A stretch of DNA of 5,141 nucleotides, from positions 1-5,141 of the forward strand of contig JAHKLF010000124.1 of NCBI GenBank assembly GCA_029856615.1, written 5' to 3'. This stretch comes from Candidatus Njordarchaeota archaeon (GTDB lineage Archaea > Asgardarchaeota > Njordarchaeia > Njordarchaeales > Njordarchaeaceae). Under the pieces are notes generated by a model that saw only the letters and a list, made by a program, of their open reading frames with translations, made no database searches and had not been told where the DNA came from. A program made the translations under genes and the position numbers. Each line of letters starts with the position of its first letter. Position 1 is the first letter of the stretch. This document shows positions 1 to 4,993 of the stretch, piece after piece.

Positions 1-1
1 A

Positions 2-712
2 AATGCGGAAATCATATTTATTCTGGCGGAAGCTTCTCTTGAGCTTATACCTAAAACTCTTTATAAACACCCCGATGTAATTAGATATGCTCGATTTAGA
101 AAGAAGAGAACAGATCGATTAATACTAGATGCTACATATCACTATAGAGCTATGAGAAACGCTAAGCTTGATAATTTAAATAAAAGAGGACGACCAGACA
201 TCGTTCATAGAGCATTATTATTGCTACAGGACTCCCTTCTAAATAAACATGGTTTCCTTAGGGTTTATATCCATACAATAACCGGAGATATCATCTGGAT
301 CAATCCAAAAGCCCGTCTTCCTCGGCATTATATTAGGTTTATAGGTTTGATGGAAAAACTATTTGAGGGGGGTATAATATATTCCTCGGAGACTAATGAA
401 AAACTTTTAGAACTGCTGAAACTTGACTACGAATCGTTAATAAAACGTTTAAAACCCGTAAGAGTAATAGGTTTCTCTCGGCATGGTGTACTCGTTAAAG
501 ATTTAACGTCTTTCTTGATTAAGATATCGAATTCTCCTAAGAATCTTCGAGTGATAAATGTAATAGGAGCATTTCCTAAGGGCAAATTTTCAGATAATAT
601 TATCAAGAGCTTTGATACATTAGTATCACTCTCTTCTCATTCTCTTTCTACACAGTACGTAGTTTGTAAAGTATTAAATGCTTACGAGCAACTGATATTT
701 TCTCATTATTAG
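2..712 (+). CDS. nep1: 16S rRNA pseudouridine(N1)-methyltransferase Nep1/Emg1, 5'-partial
   Basis: SPOUT-family methyltransferase that adds a methyl group to N1 of the pseudouridine in the helix 35 loop of small-subunit rRNA, using S-adenosylmethionine; in eukaryotes it is also a small-subunit biogenesis factor. The frame is open from base 2 and gives 236 residues. Visible family landmarks are an N-terminal strand plus ASLELIP, ILDATYHYRAM at about 41-51, the hallmark RGRPDIVH at 62-69, INPKARLPRHY at about 100-110 followed by RFIGLMEKLF, and the C-terminal SAM-binding knot with GAFPKG at 189-194 and the final KVLNAYE. Archaeal Nep1 is about 205 to 230 residues, so only a few N-terminal residues should lie outside the window; the ATG at 152 is internal, since it would remove conserved sequence. 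The C-terminal knot segment has SLSTQY where many homologues have a PL..W motif. Identity is near certain. Confidence 0.95.
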   Translation, partial: NAEIIFILAEASLELIPKTLYKHPDVIRYARFRKKRTDRLILDATYHYRAMRNAKLDNLNKRGRPDIVHRALLLLQDSLLNKHGFLRVYIHTITGDIIWINPKARLPRHYIRFIGLMEKLFEGGIIYSSETNEKLLELLKLDYESLIKRLKPVRVIGFSRHGVLVKDLTSFLIKISNSPKNLRVINVIGAFPKGKFSDNIIKSFDTLVSLSSHSLSTQYVVCKVLNAYEQLIFSHY

Positions 713-760
713 GAAGCATCCTCATTGCTTTCTCACAAAATAATTATCCTCCATCATAGG

Positions 761-776
761 AAAAAAATTATAAATG
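761..776 (+). promoter_or_regulatory. Candidate archaeal BRE/TATA promoter for the tRNA
   Basis: An A-rich run (BRE-like) leads into TTATAAAT at 768-775, close to the archaeal TATA consensus. A start about 25 bases downstream would fall near 797 and leave a leader of roughly 30 bases for RNase P to remove from the tRNA, whose mature 5' end is at 830. A second, closer candidate is GGAAAGTATAT at 803-813. This is a motif match only, and I cannot choose between the two. Confidence 0.35.
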
Positions 777-829
777 ATGTATTGGTAATCAACTTAATCT
801 TAGGAAAGTATATCTAGCATATCTTACAT

Positions 830-919
830 GGGGCCGTAGTCTAGTGGTAGGACGCCCGGCTGACAACACTGTCGTCAGAGACCGGGAGGTTGGCGGTTCG
901 ATTCCGCCCGGCCCCACCA
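830..919 (+). tRNA. tRNA-Val(GAC) with a 15-nt intron at 37/38
   Basis: A complete cloverleaf can be drawn. The acceptor is GGGGCCG (830-836) with CGGCCCC (909-915), discriminator A916 and encoded CCA 917-919. The D arm is 839-853. The anticodon stem is CCCGG (855-859) with CCGGG (882-886), the variable loop 887-891, and the T arm GGCGG/CCGCC with loop TTCGATT (892-908). The 22-base anticodon loop is too long by 15. Removing 866-880 leaves C-U-GAC-A-A, a normal seven-base loop with anticodon GAC at 862-864, so valine. The junction folds as a bulge-helix-bulge: CTGA (860-863) pairs with TCAG (875-878), flanked by three-base bulges 864-866 and 879-881, cut after the second base of each. This is the substrate form for the archaeal splicing endonuclease. 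The body resembles archaeal tRNA-Val, including CTGACA after the stem. An Asp reading (GTC at 871-873) would need a non-canonical intron and is much less likely. Confidence 0.93.
866..880 (+). other. tRNA-Val intron with bulge-helix-bulge splice sites
   Basis: The intron is the 15 bases ACACTGTCGTCAGAG, starting after A37 of the tRNA (865) and ending before A38 (881). Its 3' part (TCAG, 875-878) pairs with exon bases 860-863 to make the four-base-pair central helix. C867-G874 closes a six-base loop, so the inner helix is minimal. Cleavage 864-865|866 and 879-880|881 follows the standard rule of cutting between the second and third bulge bases. The exact edges are inferred from folding, not shown by an RNA read. 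Confidence 0.85.
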
Positions 920-920
920 A

Positions 921-932
921 TCTTGCTTTCTT
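921..932 (+). terminator. Possible T-rich terminator of the tRNA transcript
   Basis: Directly after the CCA end lies a pyrimidine tract, TCTTGCTTTCTT, on the transcribed sense strand. Archaeal termination commonly uses T-rich tracts without a hairpin, so the position is suitable. The T runs are short (at most three), which makes this weak. Confidence 0.25.
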
Positions 933-1026
933 CGTAAAAATATGCGATTGGTAGATTTGTTGGTGAAACTTGTACTCTGCGATCCTCACCTCTGAATACG
1001 GGAAAAACTTTTGAGTTATTAGGAAC

Positions 1027-1061
1027 ATAATTAAAAGCGAGTAAAACCCACATACATTTAA
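1027..1061 (+). promoter_or_regulatory. Weak promoter-like elements upstream of the nuclease/methyltransferase pair
   Basis: Two AT-rich TATA-like stretches lie here: ATAATTAAAA at about 1027-1036, preceded by GGAAC, and ATTTAAT at about 1055-1061. The first would predict a start near 1058 and a leader of about 34 bases carrying the GGTGG at 1080-1084; the second would predict a very short leader to the ATG at 1092. Neither matches the BRE plus TATA consensus well. The rest of 920-1064 shows nothing else I can support. Confidence 0.25.
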
Positions 1062-1079
1062 TTCGTGATAATGGTTCTC

Positions 1080-1084
1080 GGTGG
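1080..1084 (+). promoter_or_regulatory. Shine-Dalgarno-like GGTGG deciding the start at 1092
   Basis: GGTGG matches the archaeal anti-SD (complement AGGAGGTGAT) in its GGTG core and sits 7 bases before ATG 1092. The alternative starts GTG 1065 and ATG 1071 have no such site upstream, which favours 1092. Confidence 0.45.
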
Positions 1085-1091
1085 CTATCCA

Positions 1092-2174
1092 ATGGATCCC
1101 ATAATCTACCAGTCAGATAGTGGTTTAATTCTAAGGTATGGTCAAAAGAGAATACTAATAGATCCAAATGGTAAGAAATACGATGAACAAATTGATTTAA
1201 TTCTAGTATCTCATGCCCATTCTGATCATGTGGCCGGTCTTCCATATGTTTACAAGAAAGGCATACCCATCATAATGTCTCCTATAACGCATAAGATTCT
1301 CCAAAAATTAGGATACCGATTATACCCTAGCGACATCATTTTACTTAAACCAAATGAAAACATCAATATTAAAGGCATTGAAATTACTGCACGTAACGCG
1401 GGTCATATAATGGGCTCTATAATGTTTGAGATCGATTTAGGAAAATTACGCATTGGATACACGGGTGATTTTAATTTTGAGGATACATTGGTTACACAGA
1501 AAGCCGATCTCTTAGATGCAGATGTAGTCATTATTGATGCCACATATGGTCATCCTATGTATAGTTTTCCGCCTAGAGATATGTTATATCGACTCATAAG
1601 AGAGAAATTACGCGAGAGTATTAGAGAAGGCAAAACACCCGTCCTATATGGATACGCATTGGGAAAAAGCCAAGAATTAACTAAATTAGCACAGGACTTC
1701 GTTGGCGGAGTAATAAGCGTGGATGTAAATGTAGCCCTCTATAATCGTTTATATGAGGAAACCACTAAAAGAAGCTTAGGCCGCTATTATGCAAGTCCAA
1801 TGGGAGATGTATTAATAAGAAGTATGCGTAAAAAAAGTGGAAGAAAGGGAAAACTGCCTTACTATGATGAATTATACTTCACAGGATGGATTGCAAGCGA
1901 TTGGGGGTTAAATAAAGGATTTCCATTGTCATCCCATAATAGTTTTGTCAGATTAATTGAATACATCTCCAAAATATGCCCAGACAAAGTGATTGCCCTA
2001 TATAATTTCAAGCATGTATTTGCAAATATAGTTCAGCAGGAATTAGAGATTCCCTCTGAGCCCATTTCGTCCTCTCCTATTACAATAAACATAAGAATTA
2101 GAGTGTCTAAGGACGGAAGAAATTATATGCTTGATCCTTATCTTTCTGGTGAAAACGACTATGGGCCTATATGA
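1092..2174 (+). CDS. Metallo-beta-lactamase/beta-CASP RNA-processing exonuclease (COG1236-like)
   Basis: Predicted zinc-dependent cytoplasmic nuclease of the CPSF73/RNase J superfamily, in the short group without KH domains that is annotated as mRNA 3'-end processing factor-like exonuclease. With the start at ATG 1092 it has 360 residues. Metal motifs visible are HAHSDH at 41-46, H105 in NAGHIMGS and D126 in YTGDF. The beta-CASP part shows motif A as D149 in IIDATYG, the family stretch GYALGKSQEL at 187-196, and motif B H282 in PLSSHNS. The layout closely follows the bacterial DNA-ligase-associated exonuclease subgroup, but no ligase gene is seen here. Motif C, usually VHG, aligns with LYNF at 303-306, so its His may be missing or displaced to H308. 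A tail of about 45 residues follows. The frame is also open to GTG 1065 and ATG 1071, but only 1092 has a plausible SD. It overlaps the next gene by 14 bases, implying cotranscription. Superfamily sure; substrate not known. Confidence 0.88.
   Translation: MDPIIYQSDSGLILRYGQKRILIDPNGKKYDEQIDLILVSHAHSDHVAGLPYVYKKGIPIIMSPITHKILQKLGYRLYPSDIILLKPNENINIKGIEITARNAGHIMGSIMFEIDLGKLRIGYTGDFNFEDTLVTQKADLLDADVVIIDATYGHPMYSFPPRDMLYRLIREKLRESIREGKTPVLYGYALGKSQELTKLAQDFVGGVISVDVNVALYNRLYEETTKRSLGRYYASPMGDVLIRSMRKKSGRKGKLPYYDELYFTGWIASDWGLNKGFPLSSHNSFVRLIEYISKICPDKVIALYNFKHVFANIVQQELEIPSEPISSSPITINIRIRVSKDGRNYMLDPYLSGENDYGPI
2148..2152 (+). promoter_or_regulatory. Shine-Dalgarno GGTGA deciding the methyltransferase start
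   Basis: GGTGA lies inside the end of the nuclease gene, 8 bases before ATG 2161. It supports translation from 2161 rather than from the in-frame TTG at 2131, which has no comparable site. Confidence 0.6.
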
Positions 2175-3417
2175 TAGGGAATTCTGGTCTGCAGTAAAAA
2201 TTCTAACTAAAGTTTACGGTAAAGGTATATCGGTCAGAGATATATTCTTTTCGCGTGAACGTAAGGGTATAACTTCCGCTATGGTGTTTAAGCTAGTAAT
2301 CGAAACTATAAGAAGATTAAACTACTTAGATGCTTTGGTAGGTTATAACATGCTCAAAAGGTTAAGTTTAAAAGAAAAAAATATTCTACGCGTAGCTCTT
2401 TTTATGAGGAAATTTCTTAATGTAGAACCTCCTAAGCTTCCTACACATTTAAGAACGCTATATTTAAAAAGTCTAAAGCGAGACCCCCTCATAGATTTGG
2501 ATGATGAGATCACCGCACTTAGTCTTAAGTATTACCATCCAAGATGGTTTATCAGGAAACTTTTACCAGTACTCTCACGCGACAGACTATTTTCCATACT
2601 TAGGATAAATAATTTGGAAAAAGAAGGAAAATGGATTCGCGTAAATTCTATAAAAACCTCCGTAGAGTCGTTTTACTTTAAATGGAAGCAACTAATTCCA
2701 TCAGAATTTGATGATATCTTTTATGCTCAAAAATCCTACTTGAAAAAAATGTTGTTGTCCAGCGATTATCGAAATGGTCTCTTTATCGTTCAAGATTTCT
2801 CTAGTGCTGCAGTCGTATACGCATTAGATCCGCATGAAAAAGAACATATTTTAGATCTCTGCGCGGCTCCCGGTATTAAAACTTCGCATATTGCTGCTTT
2901 AACGCGTAATAATTCTCTTATAATTGCTACGGATATTTCGGAGAAGAGAATCCTCAAGATGCTAATTTTGAGAGAAAGACTAAATTTTGATGCACAGATA
3001 ATCTTGGGTGACTCGACTAAGCCTCCTTTTAAAGAAGAAGCTTTTGATAAAATACTAGTAGATGCTCCATGTAGTGATACGGGCGTATTTAGAGATCGTC
3101 CGGACCTTAAATGGAATTTTAATCCAAAAAAACTTCGAAGAGTAACAAATCTGCAGAAAGCCCTATTGGCAAATGCAATCAGATTAGCTAAGAAAGGCGG
3201 TATCATAGTATATTCTGTATGCTCGTTATTACCAGATGAGGGTGAAGAAATAATCAAGTTTGCTCTTGAGAATTTTAAGAATATTTATGTCGATGATATT
3301 AATTTACCACGGGCTGAAAATGGTTACGGAGGATACTCTTTTAGTCGCAAAGTCAAGCGTTTCTTTCCAGATACCAATGTTGATGGATTCTTCATAGCAA
3401 GGCTAATAAAATCTTAA
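2161..3417 (+). CDS. NOL1/NOP2/Sun (RsmB-like) RNA cytosine-C5 methyltransferase
   Basis: SAM-dependent enzyme that makes 5-methylcytosine in rRNA or tRNA; which RNA cannot be told from the sequence. From ATG 2161 it has 418 residues. Residues 1 to about 115 are helical with a NusB-like pattern (LSLKEKNILRVALFM at 68-82), then come a linker and the QDFSSA signature at 211-216. The Rossmann core has motif I LDLCAAPGIKTS (231-242), acidic D258, GDS at 283-285 with D284, motif IV DAPCSDTG (301-308) with the product-release Cys304, and motif VI YSVCSLLPDEGE (351-362) with the catalytic Cys354. The end FPDTNVDGFFIARL is the usual C-terminal signature. Both cysteines are present, so activity is expected. 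No PUA domain is visible. The start at 2161 is set by GGTGA 8 bases upstream and overlaps the nuclease gene by 14 bases, so the two are probably translationally coupled. Family is certain; the exact target (archaeal Trm4-like, rRNA or other) is open. Confidence 0.94.
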   Translation: MGLYDREFWSAVKILTKVYGKGISVRDIFFSRERKGITSAMVFKLVIETIRRLNYLDALVGYNMLKRLSLKEKNILRVALFMRKFLNVEPPKLPTHLRTLYLKSLKRDPLIDLDDEITALSLKYYHPRWFIRKLLPVLSRDRLFSILRINNLEKEGKWIRVNSIKTSVESFYFKWKQLIPSEFDDIFYAQKSYLKKMLLSSDYRNGLFIVQDFSSAAVVYALDPHEKEHILDLCAAPGIKTSHIAALTRNNSLIIATDISEKRILKMLILRERLNFDAQIILGDSTKPPFKEEAFDKILVDAPCSDTGVFRDRPDLKWNFNPKKLRRVTNLQKALLANAIRLAKKGGIIVYSVCSLLPDEGEEIIKFALENFKNIYVDDINLPRAENGYGGYSFSRKVKRFFPDTNVDGFFIARLIKS

Positions 3418-3462
3418 TCACCTCTATTTGACCTTCTCCCTGCACTAGTATCATTTTTCAAG
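3418..3462. other. Convergent gene junction
   Basis: Only 45 bases separate the stop of the methyltransferase gene (+) from the stop of the platform-like gene (-). On the + strand the stretch is pyrimidine-rich (about 3419-3441) and carries TTTTT at 3454-3458, which could help end rightward transcripts. No T tract is seen in the leftward direction inside the junction. No hairpin was found. Confidence 0.4.
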
Positions 3463-4035
3463 CTATGTTCGTTCTATAGAAAAACGTTTTACCAATGAGA
3501 AACTTAATTTAATCCCTGTAATTATTGATAAGATTAATGTGCCAACGGCCATAACTAGTGGGAAAAAATTATTCTCATCATATTGATATAGTATCTCGCT
3601 ACTACCGAAGATTCCCGGTAGTATGAAATCAATAGTTATAAGAATAATCATGGATAATGTTGCTACAAAAAGCGCCGTGTATACCTTAAACTTTTGTGAT
3701 TTTAGAATATTATTACGCATTATTTCTAATTCGTGTTGTCGTTCTATAATAGGTAACATATTATCAATTACCTTTAATGCCTTACGATGATCCACAGTTT
3801 GTATCTTAATAAATATGTTGAAAAGAAAACGTAGAAAAATATCATGAAATGCATTGTTGCATTCTCTTGCTAATTCTTCAGGAGATTCATATAAATATGC
3901 ATTTTTTGGTAATTGATATACTTGAGAAATTGCTTTTTCAATAGATATCCCTCTCTTGAAAAGATAGATTATGTCTAAGAACAGTTTAAGATCCGATTGG
4001 AATTTCTCCTTCTCTGTCTTCTTATCTTCCTTCAT
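3463..4035 (-). CDS. T2SSF/TadC-like pilus platform protein, C-terminal-half type
   Basis: Predicted inner part of an archaeal type IV filament assembly platform (GspF/TadC/ArlJ class), the membrane partner of a secretion ATPase. It has 190 residues. A charged N-terminus (MKEDKKTEKEK) leads into a helical cytoplasmic domain at about 12-115 with the T2SSF-like pattern LFKRGISIEKAISQV (25-39) and a second helical bundle ending in ERQHELEIMRNNILKSQKF, the region that normally runs into the membrane. Two membrane helices follow at about 118-140 and 157-178, separated by a short loop rich in Y, D, E and N, and then a basic tail. Family members usually carry two such units; here the other unit is a separate gene just upstream. 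ATG 4035 is supported by a GGAGGGGG site 10 bases upstream. The upstream gene ends 5 bases before this start, so they form one operon. Assignment rests on topology and weak motif similarity. Confidence 0.65.
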   Translation of the reverse strand: MKEDKKTEKEKFQSDLKLFLDIIYLFKRGISIEKAISQVYQLPKNAYLYESPEELARECNNAFHDIFLRFLFNIFIKIQTVDHRKALKVIDNMLPIIERQHELEIMRNNILKSQKFKVYTALFVATLSMIILITIDFILPGIFGSSEILYQYDENNFFPLVMAVGTLILSIITGIKLSFSLVKRFSIERT

Positions 4036-4040
4036 AGCCG

Positions 4041-4703
4041 TTATACCCCCTCCAATATTGATTCTAACAGTTTAACCATTGAAGATAAAGTCTTTTTCAA
4101 CACACAAACTATGAAGATGTTCATTATTGGAATTATGGGAACTAATATGATTACTCGAAAGATCATTACGAATTGGAATACTATAAGGGGCGCAAAGAAG
4201 AAGCCAAATAAGATGATAGAAAACTTATCATCTATGCTTTTTAGGTATCCCTCATATACAATCTGAAGACTATTTAATGATGCTAGGATATCATCTACTA
4301 ATGATGAAATGCGTATTGTTGGATCGCATGTTAACATTTTAGTAAGAAGATGCTGTATTATTCCCTTTCTCTTATAGGAATTTTCCTCATTTAAGAATCG
4401 TAAAAATAGGTTGCCTTTTATTGTGTCTCCATTTTTGGCAAAAATACGTCCTATAGAGGAAGCATTTATTTCCTCTAAAAAGTTAAAGACTTCTTTTAGT
4501 GCATGACTTCCTTCATATAATTCAATTATATAGATGAGTAAGAGTAGAAGGTAGAAGTTTTTATGAACTGACTCATTAAGAATCAACGTTAATTTAATAG
4601 TTTCCTCAAAAAACTTCAAGAATACTAAAAGAAGAAGCGTTGTAATCAGAGCAATTATCAACGTATTAGGAGATAGTGATAAAATACTCACCTTTACACT
4701 CAT
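4041..4703 (-). CDS. T2SSF/TadB-like pilus platform protein, N-terminal-half type
   Basis: Predicted integral membrane platform subunit of a type IV filament or Tad-like machine, 220 residues from ATG 4703. One membrane helix at about 13-29 is followed by a helical cytoplasmic domain at about 33-158 with a T2SSF-like pattern (LYEGSHALKEVFNFL, then a second bundle with ISSLVDDILASLNSLQ and EGYLKSIDDKF). Two more membrane helices lie at about 162-181 and 183-201, and a short amphipathic tail (LSSMVKLLESILEG) ends it. This is the usual order for a TadB/TadC half unit. The frame stays open to a TTG at 4721 that would add six residues; neither start has a clear SD, so the start is unsure. It lies 35 bases (or 17, from TTG) after the VirB2-like gene and 5 bases before the second platform half. 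It could also be a diverged stand-alone membrane protein, but the partner gene makes a split platform the best reading. Confidence 0.62.
   Translation of the reverse strand: MSVKVSILSLSPNTLIIALITTLLLLVFLKFFEETIKLTLILNESVHKNFYLLLLLIYIIELYEGSHALKEVFNFLEEINASSIGRIFAKNGDTIKGNLFLRFLNEENSYKRKGIIQHLLTKMLTCDPTIRISSLVDDILASLNSLQIVYEGYLKSIDDKFSIILFGFFFAPLIVFQFVMIFRVIILVPIIPIMNIFIVCVLKKTLSSMVKLLESILEGV
4046..4053 (-). promoter_or_regulatory. Strong Shine-Dalgarno GGAGGGGG for the 190-residue platform protein
   Basis: On the minus strand GGAGGGGG precedes ATG 4035 by 10 bases (13 from the GGAGG core). It lies within the end of the upstream coding region, just before its TAA stop, as expected for a coupled operon. 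Confidence 0.55.
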
Positions 4704-4726
4704 GAGAATTACACTGCGCAATCTAA

Positions 4727-4745
4727 TTACTAACTTAATTAGTAA
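4727..4745 (-). repeat. Short inverted repeat at the end of the 84-residue gene
   Basis: TTACTAA (4727-4733) and TTAGTAA (4739-4745) are exact inverted copies around a five-base spacer, and the TAA stop at 4741-4739 lies inside. In the leftward mRNA this could form a weak all-A/U seven-pair hairpin just before the next start. It may be chance in such AT-rich DNA. Confidence 0.3.
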
Positions 4746-4993
4746 ATGACTAATGCTGGCGCAAGTGCTATGACTAATAAAACAATACCTCTAATAATAT
4801 TTCTTCGTCCATCCATTTCATTATAACCCGTTGCCCATTCAATCGCGCCCCACACAATCATTATACCCCCTACAAATACGGCTACGTAAATGATGACTAA
4901 AAAAGCCAACTTAAGCCATTCAATTATTCTATCCGGTAATTCTGACCAAGCTCTGAAGTAATCTTCAATAGTATACGTATTATTGAAGGGCAT
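4739..4993 (-). CDS. Small two-helix membrane protein, VirB2/TrbC or CedA1-like
   Basis: 84 residues without a cleavable signal. A polar N-terminus of about 25 residues (MPFNNTYTIEDYFRAWSELP) leads into membrane helix 1 at about 27-51, a short charged loop GYNEMDGRR at 56-64 and membrane helix 2 at about 66-83. The core GGIMIVWGAIEWATG, then a charged loop, then RRNIIRGIVLLVIALAP resembles the TrbC/VirB2 pilin pattern (glycine-rich helix, short loop with basic residues before helix 2). Known archaeal members of this type are CedA1 and TedC, pilins of the Ced/Ted DNA-import systems; those relationships are established for the families, but membership here is inferred from pattern only. ATG 4993 is well set by GAGGTG 7 bases upstream and overlaps the preceding prepilin-like gene by 14 bases. 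Neighbours suggest a filament subunit or platform accessory. It could instead be an unrelated small membrane protein. Confidence 0.6.
   Translation of the reverse strand: MPFNNTYTIEDYFRAWSELPDRIIEWLKLAFLVIIYVAVFVGGIMIVWGAIEWATGYNEMDGRRNIIRGIVLLVIALAPALVIY

Noticed and set aside
713..760. Terminator after nep1
   Set aside because: Only short T runs (GCTTTCTC) and no hairpin; not distinct from the background.
871..873. GTC as a tRNA-Asp anticodon
   Set aside because: It would need a non-canonical intron or introns; the 37/38 bulge-helix-bulge with GAC gives a standard loop and a tRNA-Val-like body.
962..990. Hairpin GGTGA/TCACC downstream of the tRNA
   Set aside because: Only five pairs around a 19-base loop; expected by chance.
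962..995. Possible C/D box guide RNA (GGTGAAA as box C, CTGA at 992-995 as box D)
   Set aside because: The box C match lacks the UGAUGA core, no C' or D' boxes are clear, and the spacing is too short for an archaeal C/D sRNA.
789..1245. Two minus-strand open frames (789-1028 and 841-1245) across the tRNA, with stretches such as GPGGIEPPTSR and GAGRNRTANLP
   Set aside because: These are translations of the antisense strand of a tRNA gene, a well-known source of false hypothetical proteins. One also runs into the start of the nuclease gene.
2790..3257. Minus-strand open frame of 155 codons
   Set aside because: It lies wholly opposite the methyltransferase core, whose motifs are intact; its translation shows no domain.
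3997..4266. Plus-strand open frame of 89 codons
   Set aside because: It is antisense to the two platform genes and has no SD or recognisable feature.
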